64,000 nucleotides of DNA, from assembly GCF_017356015.1 (NCBI RefSeq), contig NZ_JAFIQV010000039.1, positions 1 to 64,000 of the forward strand, written 5' to 3'. Under the pieces are notes generated by a model. The model was not told the origin of the DNA. It searched no databases and was given only the letters and a program-made list of their open reading frames with translations. The stretch is from Azospirillum sp. SYSU D00513 (lineage in GTDB: Bacteria > Pseudomonadota > Alphaproteobacteria > Azospirillales > Azospirillaceae). Both the position numbers and the translations under genes were made by a program. Positions 16,985-26,370 of the stretch are shown one piece after another; within the stretch, counting starts at the first letter, position 1, and every line of letters begins with the position of its first letter.

Positions 16985-17030
16985 AAGCCCGCCCGTTCCC
17001 TTTCCGCAAGGCGGGGGGGGGCGGGCCTTT
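16985..17030 (+). terminator. Terminator after sugar ABC operon
   Basis: GCCCGCC (16987-16993) pairs with GGCGGGC (17020-17026), followed by CTTTT, six bases after the ATPase stop codon. Confidence 0.6.
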
Positions 17031-17186
17031 TCCGGCCGGCGTTCCGGGCTGTGGCCTCGCCGCGCGCGGGCGTGCTAAGCTGCGGCCCCCGCGTGGCCGC
17101 TCAAGGCCGGCGCATCCCGTCCGGTTCCAGCTTCCCTCCCGTGCATCGCTCGATACCCCTCCCCACCGTCCCGTCCCCGCGTCGCC

Positions 17187-18080
17187 ATGGCTAAGCCGCA
17201 GGGACCCTTGCGCCGCTGGCTGACTCGGCGCGTCGCCTACCCGCTGCAAGGGCTGTTCGTCCATGCGGTCGTGCGCTTCTTCGGATCCCTGACGCCCGAC
17301 CGGGCGTCGGACCTCGGCGGCTGGATCGGGCGCCGGGTCGGGCCGATGCTGCGCGGCACCCGCGTCGCGCGCCGCAACCTGGCCCGCGCCTTTCCCGAGA
17401 AGAGCCCGGCGGAGATCGAGCGCATCATCCTGGAGATGTGGGACAATCTCGGCCGCACCTTCGCCGAGTACCCGCATCTCGACGCCATCGGCGACCGGGC
17501 CGAACTGGTCGGGGCCGAGCATGTGGACGCCATGCGCGACGACGGCCGGGCCGGCATCATGGTCAGCGGGCATCTGTCGAACTGGGAGATGCCCTCGGTC
17601 ATCATGCGCAAGCGCGGGGTGGAGCTGGCGCTGGTCTACCGCGCGCCGAACAACCCCCATGTCGGGCCGCTGCTGCTGCGGATGCGCGGGGCGGCGACCA
17701 GCATCAACATCCCCAAGGGCCCCGAGGGCGCCCGCCAGCTCATCCGCCACCTGTCCCAGGGCGGCCACGCCGGCATGCTGATCGACCAGAAGATGAACGA
17801 CGGCATCCCCATCCCCTTCTTCGGACGCGACGCCATGACGGCCCCGGCCGTCGCCCAGCTCGGCCGCCGCTACGGCATTCCCATCGTGCCCGTCCGCACC
17901 GAGCGGATCGAGGGCACCCGCTTCCGCATCACCGCCCTGCCGCCCATCGAGCATCCCGACGTCGGCGACCGCGGCGCCGAGGCCCGCATCCTGATGGAAC
18001 GGCTGAACCTGCTGCTGGAAGGCTGGATCCGGGAGCGCCCGGCCCAGTGGCTCTGGACGCACCGGCGCTGGCCGGACTGA
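17187..18080 (+). CDS. LpxL/HtrB-type lysophospholipid acyltransferase
   Basis: A 297-residue membrane-associated acyltransferase. The H-x4-E catalytic motif is in GHLSNWEMP, followed by a YRAPNNP block and the DQKMNDGIPIPFFG segment characteristic of lipid A late acyltransferases. The protein starts with a basic region and a short hydrophobic stretch (FVHAVVRFFGSL). It would add a secondary acyl chain to lipid A or act on a related lipid. It is transcribed away from the ABC operon and converges with the sensor kinase gene, 15 bp apart. Confidence 0.88.
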   Translation: MAKPQGPLRRWLTRRVAYPLQGLFVHAVVRFFGSLTPDRASDLGGWIGRRVGPMLRGTRVARRNLARAFPEKSPAEIERIILEMWDNLGRTFAEYPHLDAIGDRAELVGAEHVDAMRDDGRAGIMVSGHLSNWEMPSVIMRKRGVELALVYRAPNNPHVGPLLLRMRGAATSINIPKGPEGARQLIRHLSQGGHAGMLIDQKMNDGIPIPFFGRDAMTAPAVAQLGRRYGIPIVPVRTERIEGTRFRITALPPIEHPDVGDRGAEARILMERLNLLLEGWIRERPAQWLWTHRRWPD

Positions 18081-18095
18081 CCGTCGGGAAGGCCG

Positions 18096-19565
18096 CTACA
18101 GCATCCGGGGCAGCGTCACGCGGACACGCAGGCCGCCGGACGGGCGGTTGGACAGCTCGATGCGGCCCTGGTGGGCCTCGACGATGGACTTCACGATGGA
18201 CAGGCCCAGCCCGTTGCCGCCGGTCTTGCGGTTGCGCGAACCCTCCAGCCGGACATAGGGCTTGAAGACCTTGGACAGCTCCGATTCGGGGATGCCGGGG
18301 CCGTCGTCGCAGACCTCCACGGTGATCTCGGCGGCGTCGGCGTCCACCGCGACATGGGCGCGCTCGCCGTACTTGATGGCGTTGTCGATCAGGTTGGCGA
18401 AGGCGCGGCGCAGGCTCGACGGGCGGCCGGCGAGGCGCAGGGGGCGCGGCTGGTCGAAGCGGTCACGCCGCTCGCCGCCGCCGAAGATGGTCCGCACCGA
18501 CTCGAACTGGAGCGGCGGCGGCTCGTGATAGACCACCGGCGAGCCGGTGTCGGCGTAGTCGTCGCACAGGCTCTGAAGCAGGCTGGCGAAGGCCACCACC
18601 TCCACCTCCTCGCGCAGCACGTCATCGCCGAGGAACTCCAGCGTCGCCGCGATCATCGCCGCCATCTCGTCGATGTCGGCCATCATCTTGGTCCGCAGCG
18701 TCTCGTCCTCCACATACTCGGCGCGTAGCCGCAGCCGGGTCGCCGGGGTGCGCAGGTCGTGGCCGATCGCCGCCAGCAGGTGCGTCCGCCCCTCCAGCGT
18801 GTCGCGCAGGGCGTCGCGCGTGCGGTTGAAGGCGCGGGCGACGGCGGCGACCTCCTCCGGCCCGTCCTCGGTCAGCGGGCGGGGGTGCAGACGGTCGTCG
18901 GGGCGCGTCGCCTCCTCGGCCAGCGCCTCCAGCGGCCGCACCAGCCGGCCGGGCAGCCACAGCAGCAGCGCCCCCGCCAGCCCCAGCGCCGCCGCCCCGC
19001 CCAGCATCAGCTCGAAGGGCGTGGCGCGCGCGCGCCAGAAGCGCGGGCTCGCGAACTCCAGCCAGCTCCCGTCGGCGAGCCGGACCTGGACCCGCGCCTC
19101 GTGGAGCTGGGCGGCCGTGTCCTCCGCCACCGTCGCCAGCGCCTCTCCCTGCGAGACGGCGGTGGCCGGCACGGCGCGCGGCGGCAGCAGCGCGCCCTCG
19201 GCGGCCACCAGGATGCGGCGTGGGGAGTCCGGCACCGCTTCCCGCAGCCAGCCCGGCGGCAGGACGGGCGGGCCGGAGGCGTGCCAGATGGCGGTCAGGT
19301 CCGGCGCCTCGGGCAGCAGGGGCGTGCCGGCGGGGTTGCCCTCGGCCAGCGCGCGCTCGGCCGCCTCCACCGCCTCGGCCATGGCGGGGCCGAGCCGGTG
19401 GGCGTTCAGCAGGTCCTGCGCGCGGCCGTCCATGATCCGGTCGGCGACCAGTGCGGCGCCATGGGTGAGAAGAAGCAGGGCCGCCAGCGAGGCCAGGATG
19501 CGGTGGCGCAGGCGCACCGCCCGCAGGCGGGCGCGCAGCGTCCCGCGCAGCCCATCACGCGGCAC
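18096..19565 (-). CDS. Sensor histidine kinase, OmpR-type partner, sugar regulon
   Basis: About 489 residues starting with GTG 19565, which overlaps the end of the response regulator gene by 11 bp. Domain order: N-terminal transmembrane helix (HRILASLAALLLLTHGAAL), a periplasmic loop of about 150 residues, second helix (LMLGGAAALGLAGALLLW), HAMP, HisKA with the phosphoacceptor in GHDLRTPATRL, and HATPase with NLIDNAIKYG, DDGPGIP and GGNGLGLSIV. The overlap with an OmpR-type regulator and the divergent binding-protein gene suggest it senses sugar, as in the GtrS/GltR system of pseudomonads. That function is inferred. Confidence 0.88.
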   Translation of the reverse strand: MPRDGLRGTLRARLRAVRLRHRILASLAALLLLTHGAALVADRIMDGRAQDLLNAHRLGPAMAEAVEAAERALAEGNPAGTPLLPEAPDLTAIWHASGPPVLPPGWLREAVPDSPRRILVAAEGALLPPRAVPATAVSQGEALATVAEDTAAQLHEARVQVRLADGSWLEFASPRFWRARATPFELMLGGAAALGLAGALLLWLPGRLVRPLEALAEEATRPDDRLHPRPLTEDGPEEVAAVARAFNRTRDALRDTLEGRTHLLAAIGHDLRTPATRLRLRAEYVEDETLRTKMMADIDEMAAMIAATLEFLGDDVLREEVEVVAFASLLQSLCDDYADTGSPVVYHEPPPLQFESVRTIFGGGERRDRFDQPRPLRLAGRPSSLRRAFANLIDNAIKYGERAHVAVDADAAEITVEVCDDGPGIPESELSKVFKPYVRLEGSRNRKTGGNGLGLSIVKSIVEAHQGRIELSNRPSGGLRVRVTLPRML

Positions 19566-20322
19566 GGCCGCTACCGCCGGCGCCCCGCGCCAGGGCAGCG
19601 CTCGACTCGCCCAGCTCGGCCACCTCCACCGTGAACTGGTAGCCGATGCCGCGCACGGTCTTGATGAGGCCCGATCCGGCCGGCCCCTCCTCCAGCTTGC
19701 GGCGGAGCCGGCTGACCTGGATGTCGATGCTGCGGTCGAAGGGGATGGAGGTGTCGCCACGGTGCTTTTCCAGAAGCTCGGTCCGCTCCACGACCTGCGG
19801 CGCCCGCTCCAGAAGGGTGCAGAGCAGCGCGTACTCGCCGTGGCTGAGATGCACGACCACATTGTCCGGAGTCCGCAGCTCCCGCCGACCCTGGTCCAGC
19901 GACCAGCCGGCGAAGCCCAGGATGCGCAGCCGCTCGCGGGCCGGCTCCTGGTTGCCGCAGCGGCGCAGAATCGCCCGGATGCGGGCCAGAAGCTCGCGTG
20001 GGCTGAAGGGCTTCACCAGATAATCGTCGGCCCCGACCTCCAGCCCGACGATCCGGTCCACCTCGCCGCCCATGGCGGTCAGCATGATGACCGGCGTCTC
20101 CGAGCGCGCCCGCAGGGACCGGCACAGGCTGGTGCCGTCCTCCCCCGGCAGCATCAGGTCGAGGATGACGAGGTCGATCGGCCATTGCGCCAGCACCTTC
20201 GCCATCTCCCGCCCGTCCTCGGCGGTGGAGACGCGGAAGCCGCTCTTGACCAGGAAGTCATGGAGCATGTCCCGGATCTCGGGATCGTCGTCCACGATCA
20301 GCAGATGGCGCGCGCGTTCCAT
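19555..20322 (-). CDS. OmpR/PhoB-family response regulator, sugar regulon
   Basis: About 255 residues from ATG 20322 (MERARHLLIVDDDPEIRDML). The receiver has the acidic pair DDD near residue 11, the phosphoacceptor in LVILDLMLP, the T in MLTAMG and K in VKPFSPRELL. The C-terminal winged helix ends with IDIQVSRLRRKLE and TVRGIGYQF, typical of OmpR/PhoB regulators. It is first in an operon with its kinase and diverges from the sugar-binding protein gene. The GTAAC block in that intergenic region is its likely target. Confidence 0.92.
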   Translation of the reverse strand: MERARHLLIVDDDPEIRDMLHDFLVKSGFRVSTAEDGREMAKVLAQWPIDLVILDLMLPGEDGTSLCRSLRARSETPVIMLTAMGGEVDRIVGLEVGADDYLVKPFSPRELLARIRAILRRCGNQEPARERLRILGFAGWSLDQGRRELRTPDNVVVHLSHGEYALLCTLLERAPQVVERTELLEKHRGDTSIPFDRSIDIQVSRLRRKLEEGPAGSGLIKTVRGIGYQFTVEVAELGESSAALARGAGGSGRAA

Positions 20323-20446
20323 GGTCGTCCGGTCCCGAAGCCAGGGGATGGGGGGTGCTCGGTGGATTGTAGCGCGGGGGTTCCAGCTCCGTACAGCGTG
20401 GTTCCGGAGTTTAGACCGGCGGCGGCCGAAGCGGGGACTCGGGCTT

Positions 20447-20496
20447 TGTAACACCCGTGTAACAGGGCCGCTCCGGTGAAAGGCCGCCGTTACCAA
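20447..20496. promoter_or_regulatory. GTAAC operator block, sugar-binding protein promoter region
   Basis: GTAAC at 20448-20452 and 20459-20463 (11 bp apart), then GGTGAAAG and GTTACCAA (GTTAC at 20489-20493), matching the block at 13797-13846 in order and spacing. It lies between the divergent response regulator and binding-protein genes and about 100 bp before the latter's start, so it could serve activation of the transporter and autoregulation. Confidence 0.65.
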
Positions 20497-20594
20497 TTAA
20501 TCCGTGCGCCGAACTGACTGAACACTAGATTTCCCCTCAAAGCCGCCCGGACCGGCGGTCACCAATGATCCCACACAAGGGAGGGAGAAGGACC

Positions 20595-21863
20595 ATGCGC
20601 TTTCCGTTCATGTCCCGGGCCGCGATGACCGCGCTCGCCACCGTGCTCGCCTGCGGCCTTGCCGCGGCGCCGGCCAAGGCCGAGCCGACGGTCGAGGTGC
20701 TGCATTTCTGGACCTCCGGCGGCGAGTCCAAGGCCGCGGGCGCGCTGCGCCAGGATTTCGAGGCGGCGGGCGGCAAATGGATCGACGCGCCGGTGGCGGG
20801 CGGCGGCGGGGACGCGGCGAGCACGGTGCTGCGCTCGCGCGTGCTGGCCGGCGACGCGCCGAATGCCGTGCAGCTCAAGGGCCCGAACATCAAGGACTGG
20901 GCCGAACAGGGCCAGCTCGCCAGCCTCGACGAGGTCGCCAAGGCCGAAGGCTGGGAAAAGACCCTGCCGCCGCTGATCCTCGACGTCGTGAAGCAGGACG
21001 GGCGCTTCGTCGCCGTGCCGGTGAACATCCACCGCGTCAACTGGCTGTGGATCAACCCGAAGGTCTTCGAGAAGGCCGGCCTGACGGCTCCGAAGACGTG
21101 GGACGAGTTCAACGCGGCCGCCGAGAAGCTGAAGGCCGCGGGCGTCGTCCCGCTGGCCCATGGCGGCCAGCCCTGGCAGGACGCGACCCTGTTCGAGAAC
21201 GTCGTGCTCGGCCTCGGCGGCGCCGACTTCTTCCGCAAGGCCCTGGTGGAGCTGGACGAGGAGGCCCTGACCGGCGAGACGATGGTCAAGGTGTTCGACC
21301 AGATGCGCAAGCTGCGCGGCTACGTCGATGCCGGCTTCTCCAACCGCGAATGGAACCGCGCCGCCGCCATGCTGATGAACGGCGAGGCCGGCATGCAGAT
21401 CATGGGCGACTGGGCCAAGGGCGAGCTGCTGGCCGCCGGCAAGGTGCCGGGCAAGGACTTCCTGTGCGCGCCCATGCCGGGCCAGTCCGGCTTCATCCTG
21501 AACTCCGACAGCTTCGTTATGTTCAAGTCGGACAATGCCGACCGCAAGGCCGGCCAGATGCTGCTGGCGAAGCTGATCCTCGGCCCGAAGTTCCAGGAGA
21601 CCTTCAACACGCTGAAGGGCTCCATCCCCGCCCGCCAGGACATGCCGCGCGACAAGTTCGACGAGTGCGCTGTGAAGTCCATGGACGACCTGAAGACGGC
21701 CGTGTCTGCCAACAGCCTCGTGCCCTCCATGGCGCATGAGATGGCCGTGCCGGGTGCCGTGCGCGGCGCCTTCCTCGACGTCGTCACCTCGCACTTCAAC
21801 TCGGACATGACCTCCAAGGAAGCGGTGCAGAAGCTCGCCGAAGCGGTCGAACTGGCGAAGTAA
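20595..21863 (+). CDS. Periplasmic sugar-binding protein of ABC transporter
   Basis: A 422-residue extracytoplasmic solute-binding protein (family 1). The start at 20595 follows the strong GGGAGGGAGAAGG site. A Sec signal peptide is visible (residues 1-28, cut after AKA). The mature protein starts EPTVEVLHFWTSGGES, a typical opening of the GtsA-like glucose/mannose-binding group. It is expected to deliver sugar to the permease-ATPase complex encoded 4.6 kb upstream, since no permease genes adjoin it and that operon lacks a binding protein. Confidence 0.92.
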   Translation: MRFPFMSRAAMTALATVLACGLAAAPAKAEPTVEVLHFWTSGGESKAAGALRQDFEAAGGKWIDAPVAGGGGDAASTVLRSRVLAGDAPNAVQLKGPNIKDWAEQGQLASLDEVAKAEGWEKTLPPLILDVVKQDGRFVAVPVNIHRVNWLWINPKVFEKAGLTAPKTWDEFNAAAEKLKAAGVVPLAHGGQPWQDATLFENVVLGLGGADFFRKALVELDEEALTGETMVKVFDQMRKLRGYVDAGFSNREWNRAAAMLMNGEAGMQIMGDWAKGELLAAGKVPGKDFLCAPMPGQSGFILNSDSFVMFKSDNADRKAGQMLLAKLILGPKFQETFNTLKGSIPARQDMPRDKFDECAVKSMDDLKTAVSANSLVPSMAHEMAVPGAVRGAFLDVVTSHFNSDMTSKEAVQKLAEAVELAK

Positions 21864-21880
21864 ACGGTGTAGCATGGGTT

Positions 21881-21900
21881 CCCGCGCCCTCGGGCGCGGG
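21881..21900 (+). terminator. Hairpin after sugar-binding protein gene
   Basis: CCCGCGCC pairs with GGCGCGGG across a four-base loop, 17 bp after the stop, followed by a pyrimidine-rich stretch (CTTTCCTCCCCTTT). Confidence 0.65.
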
Positions 21901-22034
21901 GCTTTCCTCCCCTTTCCATCCGGGGGAGACAGGGGCGGGGACGCGCAGCCCATGCGCATTCCCGCCCCAGGCGCTTCAAGGCCCCGCGTTCAGCCCCCGC
22001 TTCGGGGCACCGGGCTTCCGGTCGCGGAAGACAG

Positions 22035-24887
22035 TCACCCGGCGCGTCCCAGCGTGTCCCGCACGGCGCCCTGGAGCTGGCGCGGCGTGACCGGCTTGTG
22101 GATGACGGCAATGCCGAATGCCGCCGCCTCGTCCCGGCATTCCGGCCCGATCTCGCCGGTCAGGATGATGCCGGGCACCGGCCGGCCGACCCGCTCCCGG
22201 ACCCTTGCGATGGCGGCCGTCCCCACCTCGTTCTCGCGCAGCCGGTAGTCGGACACGATGATGTCCGGAACGCGCGCCAGTGTACGGAGGCACTCCAGCG
22301 CCTGTTCGGCCGAGCCGGCGACGGCCGTGTCGAACCCCCATTCCTGGAACAGGCGGCGCAAGCCCGTCAGCACGATGACGTCGTCGTCGATCAGCAGGGC
22401 GAGCCGCCCCTGCCCGCCACCCTCAACGCCGAACGCCGGTTCGGTTTCCGGCTCCCCTCCGGCGGCGGTGTCCGGCGGCACCGGCGCCGCCGCGCGCGGC
22501 ACCAGGATGGAGAAGGAGGAGCCCTGCCCCGGCTCGGACCGCACCTCGACCGGATGGCCGAGCAGACCGGACAGGCGCCGCACGATGGCGAGCCCGAGTC
22601 CGAGCCCCTCCTTGCGGTCGCGCTCCGGGTTGCCGACCTGATGGAACTCCTCGAAAATGCGGTTCAGATGCTCGGGCGGAATGCCGATGCCGCTGTCATG
22701 GACCCCGATGCGCAGGCCGGCGCCCGCGGCGGCGCAGGTGACGCGGATGCCGCCGCGGTCGGTGTAGCGGAGCGCGTTCTCGACCAGGTTGCGCAGCATG
22801 CGCCCGAGCAGCAGCGGGTCGCTGTGGACGGCCAGCTCCGGGGCGGGCCGGTCGAGGTGGAAATCCAGACCCTTGGCCGAGGCGATCGGGCCATAGGCGT
22901 CGGCGATCTCATCCAGCAAGGGGGCGACGGCGAGGTCGACCGGCTGCGGGACGATGACCCCGGCGTCCAGCCGCGACACGTCGAGCAGGCTGTCGAGCAG
23001 GTTCTTCAGCGTGTCCAGCGCGCGTTCCAGCGACGCCAGCGGCCCGCGCGCCTCCTCGTCCCGGACATGGGCCTGCACCACGCCGGCGAAGAGCAGCGCC
23101 GACTGGAGCGGCTGGCGCAGGTCGTGGCTCGCGGCGGCAAGGAACTTGGATTTCGACAGGTTCGCCTCGTCCGCCTTCGCCTTGGCCTCGCGCAGCGCCT
23201 CCTCCATCGCCTTGCGCTCGGTGATGTCGATGTTGAGGCCGCTGGACCGCAGCGGCGTCCCGTCGGCGCCGTAGACGATGCGCCCGATCGACTGGACCCA
23301 GCGCAGGCTCCCGTCCGGGTGCCGGATGCGGTATTCGAGGCGGTAGTCGGGCACCCGCTCCTGCAGCATCCGCGTCCGGTAGGCCCGGGAAACGGCCTCC
23401 GCGTCCTCCGGGTGGACGACCCGCAGCCACGTCTCGGTGGTGGCCGGGTCGCGGCCGGGATCGAGCTGGAAGATGCGGTAGCTCTCCTCCGACCAGCTCC
23501 CGCTGCCGGTGCGCATGTCCCATTCGAAGGTGCCGGCGCGGGCGGATTCCAGCGCGAGGCTCAGCCGCTCGTTGCTGCCCCGCAGTTCCTCCTCCGCGCG
23601 CTTCCGCCCGGAGATGTCCAGAAGATAGACGGCCAGCCCGCCCGAGGAGGGGAAGCCGCGCGCCCAGAACCAGCGCCCGGTGCGCGGCCCGCGGAACTCG
23701 ACCTCGATCGGCTCGGCTGCGTCCATGGCGTGCTGGACCCGCGCGCGCAGCTCGCTGGCCGCCAGTTCGGGGAAGGCCTCCCACACCGTCCGGCCGAGCA
23801 GTTCCTGCCCCATGCCGATCATGTCCCTGGCGCGGTCGTTGAGATAGGTGAATCGCCAGCCCCGGTCGACCTCGACGACACCGTCCACGGTGCTCGACAG
23901 CACCGTGGCGGCTCGCATCCGGCTCTCCCGCGCCTCCTCGCGGACGCGCAGGAAACGGGTGATGCCCCAGGCGCCTACCCCGCCCGTCACCAGCAGCAGC
24001 CCCGCGAAGATCAGCAGGGACCGCATCGCGGCCTCGTTGACCGACCGCATCGCCGCCGCCCGGTCCAGGGCGACATGCAGGTAGAGACCGGGAACGCCGA
24101 CCGCCAGCGGGGCGTAGGCGGTGAGCCGGGCGACCCCGTCCAGCCCCTCGACCTCGGCCAGTCCCCTCCTCGTGCCGCGCAGAAGCGGCTGGAAACGGTC
24201 GGGCAGCGGCTGGCCGGGCAAGCCGGCCACCTCCGGCATGCGGGCGAGCACCGTTCCGGAACGGTCGGCGATGAGAACCGCGATGTCCCTGGGGTAGGGT
24301 TTGCCCGAAAGGTACCCCTCGAGCCAGCCGACATCGAGCAGGATCGTCACGACCCCCGCCGGGGCGCCGCCCGCGCCGGGATAGGCGAGCGCGAAGGGGA
24401 TGGCGGGCCGTCCGGTCGTGCGGGTGACGATGTACTGGCCTATGACGACTCCCGGCTGTTCCAGCGCTTCCCGCCGGTAGGAGCGGTCGGCCACCGAGAT
24501 GCCGAGGGCCGACGGCTCGGTCGAGCACCAGATCCGGCCCTGGCGGTCGGAAACGCTGACCGCCATGTAGCCGGGATAGCGCTCGCGGAGCGCGGCCATG
24601 GTCCTCTGGCAGACCGGCGGGTCCATGCGCCCCACCCCCATCTCGGCCAGGGTGACGAGCACGTTTTCGATGTCCTGGGCAATGCGCTGCTGCTCGTCCT
24701 CGACGAGGTCGAGCAGGCGCTGGACCTCCTGCCGGATCTCCGCCTCACGGGCGGCGTACAGCTCGGCGATGGCCCAGAGTTCGAAGGCAAGCGGCGGGAG
24801 TGCGGCCAGAAACAGCAGGCACAGCAGGCGGCGGACCGACCATCCCGGGCTCCGGGCGGGCTCCCGTCGTCCCGCAGTTGTTCCCAC
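22035..24887 (-). CDS. Cache/PAS hybrid sensor histidine kinase
   Basis: A 950-residue membrane kinase starting with GTG 24887 after GGGAGG. Order: transmembrane helix (about 20-40), periplasmic double-Cache sensor (about 45-285), second helix (about 288-310), PAS (about 325-430), second PAS/PAC (about 440-560, ending in DITERK), HisKA with H588 in SHDLRQPLQ, HATPase (NLVENALRYT, DSGIGIP, GLGLAIV) and a C-terminal receiver with the acceptor in IIVSDYRL. The SHDLRQP variant defines a group of large hybrid kinases. Cache domains usually bind small metabolites such as carboxylates or amino acids. No partner regulator adjoins it. Confidence 0.9.
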   Translation of the reverse strand: MGTTAGRREPARSPGWSVRRLLCLLFLAALPPLAFELWAIAELYAAREAEIRQEVQRLLDLVEDEQQRIAQDIENVLVTLAEMGVGRMDPPVCQRTMAALRERYPGYMAVSVSDRQGRIWCSTEPSALGISVADRSYRREALEQPGVVIGQYIVTRTTGRPAIPFALAYPGAGGAPAGVVTILLDVGWLEGYLSGKPYPRDIAVLIADRSGTVLARMPEVAGLPGQPLPDRFQPLLRGTRRGLAEVEGLDGVARLTAYAPLAVGVPGLYLHVALDRAAAMRSVNEAAMRSLLIFAGLLLVTGGVGAWGITRFLRVREEARESRMRAATVLSSTVDGVVEVDRGWRFTYLNDRARDMIGMGQELLGRTVWEAFPELAASELRARVQHAMDAAEPIEVEFRGPRTGRWFWARGFPSSGGLAVYLLDISGRKRAEEELRGSNERLSLALESARAGTFEWDMRTGSGSWSEESYRIFQLDPGRDPATTETWLRVVHPEDAEAVSRAYRTRMLQERVPDYRLEYRIRHPDGSLRWVQSIGRIVYGADGTPLRSSGLNIDITERKAMEEALREAKAKADEANLSKSKFLAAASHDLRQPLQSALLFAGVVQAHVRDEEARGPLASLERALDTLKNLLDSLLDVSRLDAGVIVPQPVDLAVAPLLDEIADAYGPIASAKGLDFHLDRPAPELAVHSDPLLLGRMLRNLVENALRYTDRGGIRVTCAAAGAGLRIGVHDSGIGIPPEHLNRIFEEFHQVGNPERDRKEGLGLGLAIVRRLSGLLGHPVEVRSEPGQGSSFSILVPRAAAPVPPDTAAGGEPETEPAFGVEGGGQGRLALLIDDDVIVLTGLRRLFQEWGFDTAVAGSAEQALECLRTLARVPDIIVSDYRLRENEVGTAAIARVRERVGRPVPGIILTGEIGPECRDEAAAFGIAVIHKPVTPRQLQGAVRDTLGRAG

Positions 24888-24976
24888 CCGCGCCTCCCGG
24901 CTTGCTCAAACCGCCAAATTCCTTAACACATATCTATGAATGCGAATAGTCCGGTATTCAGGTGGGCAGGGAAACA

Positions 24977-25035
24977 CCCTGCCAAGGAGCGTCGCAGAGC
25001 AGGGGCCAGGGCCGCAACGGCGCTTGTGGAGCAAG
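24977..25035 (+). promoter_or_regulatory. Leader resembling an SAH riboswitch
   Basis: The transcribed leader of the DUF4186 gene has AAGGAGCGTCGCAG, then CCAGG, then GCAACGGCGCTT, in the order and approximate spacing of the conserved GAGGAGCG-TGCA, CCCAGG and AACGGCGCT elements of SAH-binding riboswitches. CCCTG (24977-24981) can pair with CAGGG, and AGCG with CGCT. The match is partial, the conserved AGGCTCG segment is altered, and the downstream gene is not a known SAH-recycling gene, so this is tentative. Confidence 0.3.
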
Positions 25036-25103
25036 CCGGATCGTCGGAAAGTCCAGCCCAGCCGGGCAAGGAGGTGAGGTTTGGTCCGAGGGAGAGATTG
25101 CCG

Positions 25104-25487
25104 ATGAGGAACCTGGACCAACTCTTTTTCCGCCTGGCGGAATCCCCCTTCCGGCGCCGGTTCCGTTTGGACGGGCGGGACCGGGCCTATCTCGAGGAGA
25201 AGGGGCTTGCCCTCGTCGTCGAGCACGCGCACGCCTTGATCGGCCGGCGGCTCGCCCCCGCCCAGCCCCCCGGAGACGGCAAGCAGACGCCCTTCCGCGG
25301 CCATCCCGTCTTCGTGGCCCAGCACGCGACGGGGACCTGCTGCCGCTCCTGCCTGGAAAAATGGCACGGCATCCCGCGCGGCCGGGCGCTGACGACCGAG
25401 GAACGGGCGCACGCCGTCGCCGCCATCGAACGCTGGCTCCGGGCCGCCGGCGGGGGCGCTTCCCGGCAGGGGGACCTGTTCCGTTGA
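25104..25487 (+). CDS. DUF4186 family protein
   Basis: About 127 residues starting at ATG 25104 (MRNLDQLFFRLAESPFRRRF), which has a GAGGGAGAG site; longer in-frame starts read through the structured leader. Family features include the RF-RL start, a HPVFVAQHATGTCCRSCLEKWHGI core containing three cysteines and two histidines that could bind metal, and a C-terminal helix. Family function is unknown. It stands alone between a hybrid kinase and an SDR gene. Confidence 0.75.
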   Translation: MRNLDQLFFRLAESPFRRRFRLDGRDRAYLEEKGLALVVEHAHALIGRRLAPAQPPGDGKQTPFRGHPVFVAQHATGTCCRSCLEKWHGIPRGRALTTEERAHAVAAIERWLRAAGGGASRQGDLFR

Positions 25488-25581
25488 GCCGGCGTCCTGG
25501 CCAGCCGGCCCGACCGACCGACGGCGAGGACGTCGCCAACGAAGACGCGGCGGGTCGATCCTGGCCGCGATCCGCCGACCC

Positions 25582-26370
25582 TCAGCCCTTGCCCGATCCC
25601 GGCTCGGCCATCTTGCGGTGCTGCTCGGCCAGGATGGCAGAGGGCGTGACGTTGGCCAGCGTCGTCTGGAGCTTGTTCTTCCAGCCGCTCACCACGTCGC
25701 CCTCGCCCTTCATCATGGCCTCGAAGCCGACCCGCGCGACCATGGCCGGATCGTCCTTCTTGCCCTGCCCGACGCTGGTGTCCGTCATGCCCGCGCGCTC
25801 GAAGAACTCCGTGTCGGTCGGGCCGGGCATCAGGCAGGTGACGGTGACGCCCGTGTCCTTCAACTCGTTGCGGAGCGCGAAGGAGAAGTTGTCGATGAAG
25901 GCCTTGGTGCCGTTGTAGACCGCCTGGAAGCTGCCGGGCAGGAAGCCGCCGATGGAGCCGGTGATGAGGATCCGGCCCTTGCCCCGCGCCCGCATGTCCC
26001 GCCCGATCTTCTGGAGCAGGTACAGCGTGCCCGTGACGTTGGTGTCGATCACGTGGCGGACCTCGGTGAAATCCTGGTCCAGGAAGCCGTTCCCGAGCCC
26101 GTGCCCGGCGTTGGCGAGCAGCGCCTCGACCGGCCGCCCCCGCACCGTCGCGCAGAGCGTGTCCACGCCCTCCAGCGTCGCGAGGTCCGCCTGCACCGCC
26201 TCGACCGAGGCGCCGAGGCCGCGGAACTCCCGCGCCGCCTCCTCGATGGCGTCCTGGTCGGCGGCCACGATCAGGTCGAAGCCGTTTTCGGCGCACTGCT
26301 TTGCCAGCTCGTAGCCGATGCCGGCGGAAGCCCCGGTGACGATGGCCAGGGGACGCGCGTTCTCCGTCAT
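25582..26370 (-). CDS. SDR family NAD(P)-dependent oxidoreductase
   Basis: A 262-residue classical short-chain dehydrogenase. Cofactor motif TGASAGIG (12-19), NAG motif (87-89), N111, catalytic S139 (ITGSIGG), Y152 and K156 (YNGTK) are all present. The start ATG 26370 follows GGAG; the longer frame upstream lacks a site. The C-terminal 40 residues (MVARVGFEAMMKGEGDVVSGW) match the DltE/short-chain group that lacks a defined substrate. No operon partner. Confidence 0.88.
   Translation of the reverse strand: MTENARPLAIVTGASAGIGYELAKQCAENGFDLIVAADQDAIEEAAREFRGLGASVEAVQADLATLEGVDTLCATVRGRPVEALLANAGHGLGNGFLDQDFTEVRHVIDTNVTGTLYLLQKIGRDMRARGKGRILITGSIGGFLPGSFQAVYNGTKAFIDNFSFALRNELKDTGVTVTCLMPGPTDTEFFERAGMTDTSVGQGKKDDPAMVARVGFEAMMKGEGDVVSGWKNKLQTTLANVTPSAILAEQHRKMAEPGSGKG

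Noticed and set aside
22098-24926. A 942-codon plus-strand open frame over the hybrid kinase
   Set aside because: It is antisense to a protein with full Cache, PAS, HisKA, HATPase and receiver motifs; the plus frame has none.
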